Both the position numbers and the translations under genes were made by a program. DNA of 42,972 bases. It comes from Paenibacillus agaridevorans. Its GTDB lineage: Bacteria > Bacillota > Bacilli > Paenibacillales > Paenibacillaceae. The notes beneath the pieces were generated by a model. That model made no database searches and was not told the origin of the DNA. It saw only the letters and a list, made by a program, of their open reading frames with translations. Location of the stretch: assembly GCF_003112455.1 (NCBI RefSeq), contig NZ_BDQX01000022.1, forward strand, positions 1-42,972, written 5' to 3'. Each line of letters starts with the position of its first letter. Position 1 is the first letter of the stretch. Positions 6,280-15,082 of the stretch are shown here, one piece after another.

Positions 6280-8355
6280 AGCTCTCGCAGCCGCGCCCCG
6301 CTGCTCCTTCGGCCCTTCATCGTTCTGCAGCTCGTAAAGCTTGCGATAATGCCCGTCGCGTCTCATCAGCGTATCGTGATCGCCCATCTCCTGCACGCGT
6401 CCCTTGTCCAGGACGATAATGTTGTCCGCATGTCGAATCGTCGACAGCCTATGCGCCACGATCAGCGTCGTCTTGCCCTTCGACAAACGCAAGAGCCCGC
6501 GCTGCAGCGTCTCCTCCGTCTCCGTGTCGATATGCGAGGTCGCTTCGTCCAGGATAAGAATGTCGGGGTCGCTTACGTAGACGCGAAGGAACGCCAGCAG
6601 CTGCTGCTGTCCGGAGGACAGCTTGACGCCTCGTTCGCCTACGGGCGTCTCATACCCTTGCGGCAGCCGTTCGATAAATTCGTCCATCTCCAGCTCCCTT
6701 GCCGCGTGGCGAATGTCTTCGTCGCTCAAGTCCGCCCGGTTCATCCGGATATTGTCGTAGATGTTGCCCGTGAAGACGAAGGGATCCTGCTGGATAACGC
6801 CGACGGATTGCCTCAGTTGATCCAGCTTGTAGTCCTTCACCTCTACGCCGTCGATCATCAGACTGCCCCTCTGAATATCGTAGAATCGGTTAATGAGCCC
6901 GATAATGGAGCTTTTGCCCGCTCCCGTCGCGCCAACGAAGGCTACCGTCTCGCCCGGCTTAATGGAGATGTTGATATCCTTCAGCACCCACTCCTCCTTA
7001 TTATAGGCGAACCAGGCGCGCTCCAGTCGAATGGCTCCTTTAAGCGGCCGTTCGATCTCCTTCGCGTTCTCTCTGTCCACGATGTCAGGGCGTTCCTCCA
7101 ACATCTCGAAAATTCTCTCTGCCGAAGCCAGCGCCGTCTGAATCTGCGTGTAACGGTCGGCCAGCGCCGTCAAAGGCTGGAAAAACTGTCTAACGTAAGT
7201 CGTGAACGCGTACACGACGCCGAACGTGACTCCGGCAGCCAGTACGGAATGGCCGCCGTACCAGACAACAAGCGCAAGGGCCAGATTTCCGACGAAGCCG
7301 ATCATAGGGTTAAAGATGGAGTTATTGACGCTGCCCCGCATCCCGGCGCGATAATGCTCGTCATTAAGTTTCACGAATTCATCGAGCTGCTGCTTCTCCC
7401 GGGTGAACATTTGGACAATCGTCATGCCGCTGAGGCTCTCCGCAAGGAAGGAATTCAATCTCGACAGCATGAGCCGCGATACGCGCTGAGCTTCCCTGAT
7501 GATCCCCTTGAAGTAGAAGGTTACCAAAACCAGCAAAGGAATAACGGCGAACGATACCAACGCCAGCTTGACGTTAAGCACCAGCATAATGGAAGCGATG
7601 CCGACCAGCATCAGAACCTCCTTGGCAAGATTGACGATGACCTGGGAATACAGCTGATTGACGGCTTCCACGTCATGCGCCACCCTTGTCACCAGCCGTC
7701 CGACGGGGTTGCGATCGAAGTAGGAGGTTTGCAGCTTCGACAAGTGGCTGAACATTACATTGCGCATGTCGAAAATAATTTTTTGCCCCGTATTCGACAA
7801 AATGACGGACTGCCCATACGTAAAGATGCCCGTTACCGCCACATTCAGTACAAAGAGCACCGCAAGGATGATCAGACCTGAATAGTCCTGCTGGCGGAAC
7901 GCCGCAATCTCTTCCTTGGAAAGCGCATAGCCCTCTCCTCCTGCAGCAGAACCCGACTCCCCGCTCCGGCCTTCTTGCAAATAATAAGCGCCGTCGCGCT
8001 GAGAGATGCTGGCGGGATAAATGCCCTCCGGCCAAGTTTCCCCGCTCTGACTTACGCGGTAATACGTCCGTTCTCCCAGTACGATCGGCTTGCCCTGCGT
8101 GCGCTCATCCCCTGCCAATCGAGCCGACGAAGCGGCATCCGTTACATAAACCATCGGCTTCATAAGCCCGTTAATCCGGTCGTCAATGGCCGACTTTACG
8201 AGCAACGGCTGTGTGACAGCCGCGCCTGCGACAAGAAGAGCGAACAGCAGCGAGACGGCGAGGCTTCGCCAATACGGGACGGCGAAGGCCATCATTTTGC
8301 GCCATAACAATCCGTCCTTCACGCCGGTTAACCGTCGTTCATTATGAATATCCAA
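6247..8355 (-). CDS. Heterodimeric multidrug ABC exporter subunit, YheH/BmrD-like
   Basis: 702 residues from a TTG at 8355 with GGAGGG 5 bases upstream. Six-TM exporter domain (about 25-420) with a ~95-residue extracytoplasmic insertion after TM1 (62-158), a hallmark of YheH-type subunits. The NBD has Walker A GATGAGKS (475-482), Walker B LILDE with catalytic E604, switch H635, but a degenerate signature LSSGQ (579-583). It overlaps the upstream partner gene by 14 bases. The partner has the complementary defect, so the dimer should have one active and one degenerate ATP site. The C-terminal ten residues are encoded by a 44-bp repeat copy. Confidence 0.88.
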   Translation of the reverse strand: MDIHNERRLTGVKDGLLWRKMMAFAVPYWRSLAVSLLFALLVAGAAVTQPLLVKSAIDDRINGLMKPMVYVTDAASSARLAGDERTQGKPIVLGERTYYRVSQSGETWPEGIYPASISQRDGAYYLQEGRSGESGSAAGGEGYALSKEEIAAFRQQDYSGLIILAVLFVLNVAVTGIFTYGQSVILSNTGQKIIFDMRNVMFSHLSKLQTSYFDRNPVGRLVTRVAHDVEAVNQLYSQVIVNLAKEVLMLVGIASIMLVLNVKLALVSFAVIPLLVLVTFYFKGIIREAQRVSRLMLSRLNSFLAESLSGMTIVQMFTREKQQLDEFVKLNDEHYRAGMRGSVNNSIFNPMIGFVGNLALALVVWYGGHSVLAAGVTFGVVYAFTTYVRQFFQPLTALADRYTQIQTALASAERIFEMLEERPDIVDRENAKEIERPLKGAIRLERAWFAYNKEEWVLKDINISIKPGETVAFVGATGAGKSSIIGLINRFYDIQRGSLMIDGVEVKDYKLDQLRQSVGVIQQDPFVFTGNIYDNIRMNRADLSDEDIRHAARELEMDEFIERLPQGYETPVGERGVKLSSGQQQLLAFLRVYVSDPDILILDEATSHIDTETEETLQRGLLRLSKGKTTLIVAHRLSTIRHADNIIVLDKGRVQEMGDHDTLMRRDGHYRKLYELQNDEGPKEQRGAAARAGGALAATIAK

Positions 8356-10099
8356 GCGAACCCTCCATTCCGGTCTTCATTGTCTGCTTATTGTAAGTCG
8401 AAGCGTAGAGTCCCCCGCGCCTCATGAGAGAGGCATGATCGCCGCGCTCCACAATACGTCCCTGATCCATAACGACGATCTGATCCGCATGACGGATAGC
8501 CGAGAGGCGATGACTCGTAATGATGGTTGTGCGTCCCTTCATCGCTTTCTTTAGCCCTTCCAGAATCCGCTCCTCGGTCTCGGCATCCACCGCCGACAAG
8601 CTGTCGTCGAACACCAATATGGCCGGCTCCTTGATTAGCGCCCGGGCAATACTGACACGCTGGCGTTGACCGCCGGACAACGATACGCCGCGCTCTCCAA
8701 GGGAGGTGTCAAATTTCCCGGGAAATTCCACGATATTGTCATAGACCTGCGCGACCTTTGCCGCTTCCTGAATGTGCTCCTGTCCGTAACCTCCAGGATG
8801 GAAAGCAATATTCTTGCCGATTGTCGTCGAGAACAGCATATGCTCCTGCGGCACGAAGCCGACGGACTCTCTCAATTGCCGCAATGGAATATCCATGATA
8901 TCGTGACCGTCGATCACGATTGTGCCTCTTGGCGGGTTATAAAGCCGTAGCAGCAGATTGACGAGAGTCGTCTTGCCGCTTCCCACCTTGCCTACGATGG
9001 CAAGACTGCTTCCTTCCGGCACGTTCAGATGAATGTTGTCGAGCGCTGCCCGCTTCTGTCCGGGATAATGGAAGGTCAATCCCTTCACGTTTATGGCGCC
9101 TCGCATTTCCTCTACGGAATGAACATCCTTTGCATCGGCCACTGCAGGCTCCGTATCGAGTATATGCCGCAGCCTCACGTCGACCGCTTTGCCCCGCTGC
9201 AAGATGTTAATGACCTTGCCAAGGTTCTCGACCGGTGCGACAAGCATGGTAAGGTACGTGTTGAAAGCGACAAAATCGCCCATGCCGATGCTTCCCCTCA
9301 TCACGAGCAAGCCTCCGAATACGACGGACAGCAAATAACTGACCCCTACAATCGCCGAGCTTATGGCCGTAAAAAAAGAATTGGATTTGTTGAGCTTGCA
9401 GTTCGTCTCCAGATTGTTCCGGTTGTCTTCCTTGAACTTATTCATCTCAGGCTGCTCCTGAACGTAACCCTTCACGACCCGAATGCCGGCAACAAATTCC
9501 TGCACGCGGCTCGTCAGTTGACCAACCGCTTCCTGCACAAGCGTCGTTCGCTGCTCGATCTCGCCCCGGAACCGGTACGCAAGATAGGTCAGCGCGGGAA
9601 GCGGCAGCAGCACCAGCAGCGTTAGACCGATATGGACGGTGCCCGCCATCGCGGCGATGGCGACGCCGATCAGCACAGTTGCCTCGATGGTGGAGAAAAC
9701 ACCCATCATGCCTACCTCGCGCATAATGTTAATGTCGTTCACGGCATGGCTCATGAGGTCGCCGATCCGCTGCTTGCCGAAGTATTCGCTTGGCAGGCTC
9801 TCCCACTTCATAAACAATCTCTTCCGGATATGCTTCTCCAGCAATCTCGCCAGCCGGAACAAGTAGATCCGCCCTGTCGAACGGAAAAACGCCGCCAAAA
9901 ATCCGACGACGACAATCCACAAGGCGATAGACAGGATTTGACCCGCCGTGATGCCCTCTTGCACGAGGTCGGCGAAGCTCCCAAGCAGCTGCGGAATGAC
10001 AAGCTGCAGCAGACATGATATGGACAATAATACCGCGCCAAAGACGTATTGCATTTTGTGATTCATCAGATGTTCTTTGAACAATGGCTTGGACTTCAC
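8342..10099 (-). CDS. Heterodimeric multidrug ABC exporter subunit, YheI/BmrC-like
   Basis: 585 residues if started at the GTG at 10099, which has AGGGGG 7 bases upstream and gives the length usual for YheI; the frame stays open to 10231 without a better site. TM domain about 10-310, then an NBD with Walker A GKVGSGKT (about 370-377), canonical signature LSGGQ (474-478) and Walker B LVFDD, where Asp replaces the catalytic Glu. This Asp and the partner's LSSGQ signature fall in the same composite site, as in known heterodimeric exporters such as BmrCD. Inner-membrane drug or lipid efflux is the likely role. Confidence 0.88.
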   Translation of the reverse strand: MKSKPLFKEHLMNHKMQYVFGAVLLSISCLLQLVIPQLLGSFADLVQEGITAGQILSIALWIVVVGFLAAFFRSTGRIYLFRLARLLEKHIRKRLFMKWESLPSEYFGKQRIGDLMSHAVNDINIMREVGMMGVFSTIEATVLIGVAIAAMAGTVHIGLTLLVLLPLPALTYLAYRFRGEIEQRTTLVQEAVGQLTSRVQEFVAGIRVVKGYVQEQPEMNKFKEDNRNNLETNCKLNKSNSFFTAISSAIVGVSYLLSVVFGGLLVMRGSIGMGDFVAFNTYLTMLVAPVENLGKVINILQRGKAVDVRLRHILDTEPAVADAKDVHSVEEMRGAINVKGLTFHYPGQKRAALDNIHLNVPEGSSLAIVGKVGSGKTTLVNLLLRLYNPPRGTIVIDGHDIMDIPLRQLRESVGFVPQEHMLFSTTIGKNIAFHPGGYGQEHIQEAAKVAQVYDNIVEFPGKFDTSLGERGVSLSGGQRQRVSIARALIKEPAILVFDDSLSAVDAETEERILEGLKKAMKGRTTIITSHRLSAIRHADQIVVMDQGRIVERGDHASLMRRGGLYASTYNKQTMKTGMEGSLGYS

Positions 10100-10401
10100 C
10101 GTCACGCCCCCTATTTTCTTTGCTATTGCATTAAGTTTACTCCTCATCCCCCTCATAAAACATGGATATTCAAGCTCACTTTTATGGATTATTCTGCTCA
10201 CTCGAACCTGGAAAAGCTGGCTGTTCGACACAAAATGCCGCTCCCAACAATAGCGATTTCTTCCTTTTCGAAGGTCATCATCGCTCTTTATGGATTAGGG
10301 GAAAAATGCCTCTTAATTTCCCCATCCTCACCATCTTGGGGGGCTTTAGAGGGGAATCCTCCCACTAATTCAGGCGGAATCAGCGCATTCGGACAGAACC
10401 C

Positions 10402-10476
10402 ACGCGATTATAGGGAGCTTTTCCCGTTATAACATCCCGACAACGCGATTTTTTAAGATTTGATGGAGCTTTTCCC
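10402..10476. repeat. Short diverged repeat in the 10100-10540 intergenic region
   Basis: ACGCGATT followed by GGAGCTTTTCCC occurs at 10402/10414 and again at 10443/10465. The first copy sits in an imperfect palindrome (TTATA...TATAA, 10408-10432). The rest of 10100-10540 holds the exporter's untranslated leader and promoter region, where I see no clear -10/-35 pair and no gene. Confidence 0.4.
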
Positions 10477-10540
10477 TCTATTTTCGGATTATCCATACGT
10501 TTAACGGGAAGAGGTTTATCGCCAACCGAGCAAGAAAAAC

Positions 10541-10574
10541 AAAAAACGGCCAAACCCTTAACGGGCTTAACCGT
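10541..10574 (-). terminator. Rho-independent terminator of the aminopeptidase gene
   Basis: On the minus strand ACGGTTAAGCCC pairs over 12 positions (three G-U) with GGGTTTGGCCGT, loop GTTAA, then a T-run into 10541. It lies about 105 bases after the stop codon. Confidence 0.75.
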
Positions 10575-10679
10575 ATATCGTGCAATAATAGGACAGTTAG
10601 ATGTTCTCCATACTTGGCCTACTATTCTCATAAATGTTACGCACTGAGCCGCCAGAAGGCGGCGACTGCCGTTTCACCT

Positions 10680-11729
10680 TTATTCCATGACGTAAGCGAG
10701 CAGCAGCGCCGCCGTATTAATGACGGCTTCCTTATGCGTGCGCTCCATGCTGTGCGACGCATGAACGCCGGGTCCGAGCAGCGCCGCTCGGATGTTGCTT
10801 CCCCCGCGTAACGCGGCCGTGGCGTCGGAGCCGTACTGCGGATAGATATCGACCGCATAAGGCAGCCCTTCGCGCTTTGCAAGCTCGATCAGGCGGGTCG
10901 TCATGCCGTAATCGTAAGGCCCGCCGGAGTCCTTGGCGCAGATCGACACATGCCGCTCGGAGCCGGATAGATCATCGCCGAGCGCTCCCATGTCGACCGC
11001 CAGCAGCTCCGTAATGTCAGGCGGGATGTAGGCGTTGCCATGGCCGACCTCCTCATACGTAGAGATGATCAGCTTCAGCGTATGCTTCGGCGTTCTCCCC
11101 TCCCGCTTCAGCCATTCCATAAGTCCGAACAATGCCGCTACGCTTGCTTTGTCATCGAGATGCCTGGACTTGATCCAGCCGTTATCCAGCACCCTCGTGC
11201 GAGGATCCCAGGAGATAAAGTCGCCGACGGAGATACCGAGCTTCTCTGTTTCCTCCTTCGTCTTCACGGATTCGTCGATCCGGATTTCCATATGAGCTTC
11301 CTCGCGCTTTAAGTCGCGCGCATCCGAATAGACGTGAACCGACGGCTTCGTCGTCAGCGCGGTACCTTCGTACTTGCGCCCGTCTCTCGTATGAATAAGG
11401 CAATATTCGCCTTCCACGCTGTTCATCGAATAACCGCCGATCGGCGTAAAGCGAAGCATGCCGTTCGGCTTGATCGACCGCACCATAGCGCCGAGCGTAT
11501 CGACATGCGCGGAGATGCCGATTACAGTCGACTCATCTTCGCCCGGTATTGTAATAATGCCCACGCCTTTGGGCGTCAGCTCCATTTCATACCCGAGTCT
11601 CCTCGCCTCTTCTCCCACATCATTCATAATCTCCATACAATAACCGCTTGGGCTTGGAATACCAAGAAGCTTTACAAGCTGCCGCACCATATATTCTCCG
11701 TCTAAACTTGGGTTTAGCGAATTCGTCAT
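10680..11729 (-). CDS. M42 family metallo-aminopeptidase (glutamyl aminopeptidase-like)
   Basis: 349 residues from the ATG at 11729, preceded by AAGGAG; the frame is open upstream to 11771 without a site. Co-catalytic metal residues are visible in GISAHVDTLGAMV (His, Asp), RHLDDKASVAAL (Asp), STYEEVGHG (Glu-Glu pair), AVDMGALGDD (Asp) and the C-terminal ERTHKEA (His). M42 enzymes are large cytoplasmic self-assembling aminopeptidases that trim short peptides; older annotations call them endoglucanase M. It is a single-gene unit divergent from the sigma factor operon and ends at its own terminator. Confidence 0.88.
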   Translation of the reverse strand: MTNSLNPSLDGEYMVRQLVKLLGIPSPSGYCMEIMNDVGEEARRLGYEMELTPKGVGIITIPGEDESTVIGISAHVDTLGAMVRSIKPNGMLRFTPIGGYSMNSVEGEYCLIHTRDGRKYEGTALTTKPSVHVYSDARDLKREEAHMEIRIDESVKTKEETEKLGISVGDFISWDPRTRVLDNGWIKSRHLDDKASVAALFGLMEWLKREGRTPKHTLKLIISTYEEVGHGNAYIPPDITELLAVDMGALGDDLSGSERHVSICAKDSGGPYDYGMTTRLIELAKREGLPYAVDIYPQYGSDATAALRGGSNIRAALLGPGVHASHSMERTHKEAVINTAALLLAYVME

Positions 11730-11794
11730 AGGCTCGCTCCTTCCTCTTATCAGCCTCCATTGTATCGCCACGATCTGACGGACGCAAATCTACG

Positions 11795-11823
11795 CTCACA
11801 AGTGGGATCGGATACGTTATAAT
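11795..11823 (+). promoter_or_regulatory. Promoter of the sigma factor operon
   Basis: CTCACA (11795-11800), 17-bp spacer, perfect TATAAT (11818-11823). A small GCCGC/GCGGC hairpin follows in the leader before AGAGGGGGG and the ATG at 11885. Confidence 0.65.
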
Positions 11824-11884
11824 GACGGAAGATAGAGTGCCGCAGAGAAGCGGCCTATGCCAAAGAGGGGGGTATCCAGGCTAG

Positions 11885-12454
11885 ATGCAAAGCACGATGT
11901 TCCACCTGACCACAGCACGCTTTGAAGTGTTATCCCCAAATATCCAGAGGGAGATCTATCAAGAATATTACCGATACGTATACCCCAATATTATTTATAT
12001 GGTACAAGATCATGCGACGACGGAGGACATTATCCAGAACGCGTTTATGAAAATCATTCGGAACGTGCCGCAAGCTGAGAGCGAAGCGCAGCTCAAAGGC
12101 TGGATGAAGGTCGTCGTCAAAAACGAAATCTATAATTATTTTCGAAAACATAAAAAAAATCGCAACGTAATCGATTCTGACAGTGTTTATATTAAAGAAA
12201 ATGCAGAACTGGCAACCGATTCCTCTGCGCTGGAGGACGAGATCGAAATCAAGCTGATGGCGGAGGAGCTCTCCTCCTGCCTGACGGAGCTCAAGCCGGA
12301 ATACCGCGCATTGATCGAGCTAAGGTGGAAGCAGCAGCTCAGCTACAAGGAAATGGCTGCCGAGCTCGATACGACGGAGGACAAAGTGAAGTACAAGTTA
12401 TACAAGGCCAGAGAAGCGATGAAAAAACATTTTGCGAAAAGATGGGGGGAATAG
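11885..12454 (+). CDS. RNA polymerase sigma factor, sigma-70 family (ECF-like)
   Basis: 189 residues. Region 2 runs over about residues 20-90 (YRYVYPNIIYMVQDHATTED, then IIQNAFMKIIRNVP, the core- and -10-binding part). Region 4 spans about 130-185 (LKPEYRALIELRWKQQLSYK, then EMAAELDTTEDKVKYKLYKA), a helix-turn-helix for -35 binding. There is no region 1 or 3, as in ECF factors. The next gene starts one base after the stop and encodes a membrane protein that probably holds this sigma factor inactive. The signal and target promoters are unknown. Confidence 0.87.
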   Translation: MQSTMFHLTTARFEVLSPNIQREIYQEYYRYVYPNIIYMVQDHATTEDIIQNAFMKIIRNVPQAESEAQLKGWMKVVVKNEIYNYFRKHKKNRNVIDSDSVYIKENAELATDSSALEDEIEIKLMAEELSSCLTELKPEYRALIELRWKQQLSYKEMAAELDTTEDKVKYKLYKAREAMKKHFAKRWGE

Positions 12455-12455
12455 A

Positions 12456-13262
12456 ATGAATCGCGAGGAATTCGATCAATTATTCGATCAAGCCTTCGAC
12501 GAAGCTGCGCACAGCTCCCAGCTTGTACCCGACCCCGGGCCTTCCTGGGCCAGAATTCAGAAGAAATTGGCCCGAAGGGCCGTATTGAAACGCCGTTTAA
12601 AACTTGTACCTTATATCGCCGCCTCCTTCCTGCTGGGAGCATACCTGTTCGGAACGCCCGCTGTAACCACTGCCTTCAAGCCCGTCATCGAAGCGGTTAC
12701 CACAATCAAGGACGGGGTCCTGGAAATGACAATCGGACAACCGAAGGCAAACAGCACGCTTCCCAAGACGGCTCCCCCTCCCGGCATTGCGGAGGATGGC
12801 GGATCGATTAAGTCCGACGGCCAGGATATTTCGTACCGCGGTACGAATCCCATTCGACATGATACGCTTAAGGCAGCGGCGAAGCATCTGAATTTCGCAT
12901 TGCCGAGTATCGGTCATGTTCCGGAGTCGTTTGCGCTTACCGAAATTATATCCTACCGCCATCAAGATTCGAACAAAGGCGATCTATTGTCGCTTCTGTA
13001 CGAACGGGAGTCGGGGGAGAGCGGCCTATATCGCATTTCCATCCGGAAGTTGGAAAAAGATCAGCGAATGAAGCTTTCATCGGACGACCCCGACATTGAA
13101 TCGGAAATGACCACAATTAACGGATACGAGGCTTTTCTCCAAATCACCAACGAAGGATATGCGAGCCTTCAGTATTTCGCGAACGATCTGCTTGTCAATA
13201 TTTTCGGCATTTTGGACCGGGAAGTGATCTTGGAGATAGGCAGCAATATCCGATGGCGTTAG
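12456..13262 (+). CDS. Membrane-anchored probable anti-sigma factor with DUF4367-like domain
   Basis: 268 residues from ATG 12456, with GGGGGA six bases upstream; a start at 12432 inside the sigma gene is less likely. Cytoplasmic N-terminus of ~45 residues (MNREEFDQLFDQAFDEAAHS), basic stretch, one TM segment near 50-70 (YIAASFLLGAYLFG), then an outer domain ending in a DUF4367-like region (LPSIGHVPESFALTEIISYR; GLYRISIRKLEKDQ). No zinc anti-sigma HxxxCxxC motif is present. Adjacency to a sigma gene (1-base gap) is the main evidence for an anti-sigma role; DUF4367 proteins often sit there. Confidence 0.72.
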   Translation: MNREEFDQLFDQAFDEAAHSSQLVPDPGPSWARIQKKLARRAVLKRRLKLVPYIAASFLLGAYLFGTPAVTTAFKPVIEAVTTIKDGVLEMTIGQPKANSTLPKTAPPPGIAEDGGSIKSDGQDISYRGTNPIRHDTLKAAAKHLNFALPSIGHVPESFALTEIISYRHQDSNKGDLLSLLYERESGESGLYRISIRKLEKDQRMKLSSDDPDIESEMTTINGYEAFLQITNEGYASLQYFANDLLVNIFGILDREVILEIGSNIRWR

Positions 13263-13275
13263 CGAAAAAATAGAC

Positions 13276-13304
13276 AAGCCTCACGAAAAAATTTCGTGAG
13301 GCTT
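13276..13304. terminator. Terminator hairpin between convergent genes
   Basis: A 13-bp perfect stem (AAGCCTCACGAAA / TTTCGTGAGGCTT) with a 3-base loop. Read on the minus strand it is followed after four bases by a run of T, which suits the secreted-protein gene; on plus it lacks a T-run but sits 14 bases after the anti-sigma stop. Confidence 0.7.
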
Positions 13305-13365
13305 CCAAACGATCGGCCAGCCAAAGTTGTCCCGGAGCAGACGATGCTTCGGGGCAGTCCTTCTG

Positions 13366-13842
13366 TTAACTAGCTAGAACCGTGACCGAATATTCGATTT
13401 CGGATTCATTCACGCTGCCATGCGTGACGTAATGCGTGACTTTGGCCCTGTAGTAATAACCTGTGCTTACCACCTTGTCGACATAATCGGTCAAATAACT
13501 CGTATTGCTGGCCGTACGCGTTGTCGATGAGCCGACGTCAATCCAGGCCGTTCCCGTATAACGCTGCAATTGGACCGTCGCGCCTATAGTGGTCACGCTG
13601 CTCTTCGACGAAGTCGTTACCGAGATACGCATAGATCCGGTATTATCCTGTACAGCAATCGACGAGCCGAGCAAATAAGTATACCCGGTATAGAGCGCAA
13701 GCGGCTGAATCATGTCGGGCGGCGGTGCTGTGAGCGGCTTTGTTTCCCCGTTGTCCGCGAAGACAGCTTGTCCACCTGCCATAAGCGTAACGAGCACGAC
13801 CAGAATTAGGAGAAACGACTTACGAAGACCCTTTGTTGCCAT
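13366..13842 (-). CDS. Small secreted protein, function unknown (DUF6147-like)
   Basis: 158 residues if begun at ATG 13842, where GAGAGGG is 9 bases upstream; an ATG at 13851 abuts that site. Residues 1-30 are a typical signal peptide (KGLRKSFLLILVVLVTLMAG, cleavage near AVFA-DN). The mature part is Ser/Thr-rich, predicted beta, with no Cys (LQRYTGTAWIDVGSS, YYYRAKVTHYVTHGSVNESE). The pattern recalls small Firmicute exoproteins of the DUF6147 kind; that match is from memory and tentative. It stands alone between the terminator and the GNAT gene. Confidence 0.7.
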   Translation of the reverse strand: MATKGLRKSFLLILVVLVTLMAGGQAVFADNGETKPLTAPPPDMIQPLALYTGYTYLLGSSIAVQDNTGSMRISVTTSSKSSVTTIGATVQLQRYTGTAWIDVGSSTTRTASNTSYLTDYVDKVVSTGYYYRAKVTHYVTHGSVNESEIEYSVTVLAS

Positions 13843-13931
13843 GTTTACCATCCCTCTCTCTTATGAGAATAGTCCTACAATGGTATAACACCGCAATCAT
13901 GGTTTAGGTTGTAAAAATTACAAAAAATATT

Positions 13932-14384
13932 TTATTTCATCTCTCTAACTAATGATGAAATAAAAAATCCCGGAGCAACCTCTATCTCCCTCTTCTCCGT
14001 AAATCCAAAACGCTTGTACAATGCGATCGCGGGAGCGTTCTCCCTGCCTGTGCTTACGGTCGCACGGTCCGGCGCCTCCTGCTCCAGCACATGCTCCAGC
14101 AGCTTCGTTGCGATGCCCCTTCGAAAGGACGAGGGATGGACCACCAGTCGGCATATGTCGAGCTCCGGCCCCGATTTCTCATAAGCAATAAGTCCCAGCA
14201 GATTTTCCCCATCGCGATATCCGACAAAAGTTTCGTTGCATGCCATAATATCCGCGACGGTGTCCCGCAGCGCGGGAATGCCGTCGAATCCGAGCAGCTC
14301 CGCCTCTATCCGATAAGCAGGAAACTGTACGTCCAGAATAGCGGCAGCGATCGTTGAATTCCCGTGCTCAAGCTGATGAATCAT
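13932..14384 (-). CDS. GNAT family N-acetyltransferase
   Basis: 150 residues. The acetyl-CoA binding motif is visible as LVVHPSSFRRGIATKLLEHV (about 81-100; RRGIA corresponds to the Q/R-x-x-G-x-A/G loop). The C-terminal block NAPAIALYKRFGFTEKREIE is typical of the fold. Cytoplasmic; the substrate cannot be inferred. It starts 5 bases after the stop of the upstream gene, with GGAG overlapping that stop, so it is the third gene of the GIY-YIG operon. Confidence 0.87.
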   Translation of the reverse strand: MIHQLEHGNSTIAAAILDVQFPAYRIEAELLGFDGIPALRDTVADIMACNETFVGYRDGENLLGLIAYEKSGPELDICRLVVHPSSFRRGIATKLLEHVLEQEAPDRATVSTGRENAPAIALYKRFGFTEKREIEVAPGFFISSLVREMK

Positions 14385-14389
14385 AGTCG

Positions 14390-15082
14390 TTACTCCAGAC
14401 CGTGTTGCTCCCGAATATTATACAGTCCCTGGATCAGAATCTCTGCCGGATCGCGGTTTAGCAGATGATGCGTAATCAGAACATGCAGCGGAATGGCGCA
14501 TACATTGTTGCCATCTTTAATCGACGGGAATCCCGCTTCGAATACGGGGCCATGTTCAGGTACGAAGCCCAAACCCGCATGAACCTGCTCTGGAGCGAAT
14601 TCCTCGCGCACGGCCGCAATACAATGCGGGACAAGCGTTTTGTCGATCAACGCCTTCGTCTCTTCTTCGCCCGACGGCGGATTCGGCAGCCCTTTGCCGC
14701 CTTCCTGCTTCATCATCTCGAAGAAGAAGGAAGACAGCCACTGCGCCGGGTCATTGCCCGATTGGAATCTCTGAATCAGCTCCTGCAGAAAAAATCCGCA
14801 TGCGTACACGTTCTTTGAAGCATCCCGCACTTGGAATACGAAGATCGGCCCGTATCGCTCCTGATTGACGATCTGGCCGGCAACCTCTTCGAAAAACATT
14901 TTTAATGCCGTCATGCCGTTATGATATACGGCTTTGAGCAGCTCTACCATCTTTTCGTTGTTGTCATTTGTTTGATTGTCATTGCCGGACGCTTGTGTTT
15001 CCGGCTCGGTCGTCTCTTTAGACATGTCAGCATCACCCACTACCATCATATCACTACCGGGCCGCATTGCTCCAGTCCTCAT
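14390..15082 (-). CDS. Conserved-looking protein of unknown function
   Basis: 230 residues from an ATG at 15082 that overlaps the upstream TGA in an ATGA arrangement, suggesting translational coupling; an alternative start is MSKETTEPE at 15025. The N-terminal ~40 residues are polar and low in complexity (Asn/Asp/Gln-rich). The remainder is globular: KMFFEEVAGQIVNQERYGPI, FFLQELIQRFQSGNDPAQWL, VCAIPLHVLITHHLLNRDPA. No signal peptide or TM segment. I do not recognise a family. Position between a GIY-YIG protein and a GNAT enzyme gives no clear role. Confidence 0.7.
   Translation of the reverse strand: MRTGAMRPGSDMMVVGDADMSKETTEPETQASGNDNQTNDNNEKMVELLKAVYHNGMTALKMFFEEVAGQIVNQERYGPIFVFQVRDASKNVYACGFFLQELIQRFQSGNDPAQWLSSFFFEMMKQEGGKGLPNPPSGEEETKALIDKTLVPHCIAAVREEFAPEQVHAGLGFVPEHGPVFEAGFPSIKDGNNVCAIPLHVLITHHLLNRDPAEILIQGLYNIREQHGLE

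Noticed and set aside
6349..7881. 510-codon plus-strand open frame
   Set aside because: Antisense shadow of the YheH-like exporter gene; rich in His/Arg/Gln with no fold.
10137..10163. Eight-codon leader peptide (MFYEGDEE) upstream of the exporter, like the leader in bmrCD operons
   Set aside because: No ribosome binding site precedes it and no attenuator hairpin pair could be drawn with confidence.
10049..10432. Plus-strand frames in the 10.1-10.4 kb intergenic region
   Set aside because: No ribosome sites, no recognisable sequence, and they cover repeat-like intergenic DNA.
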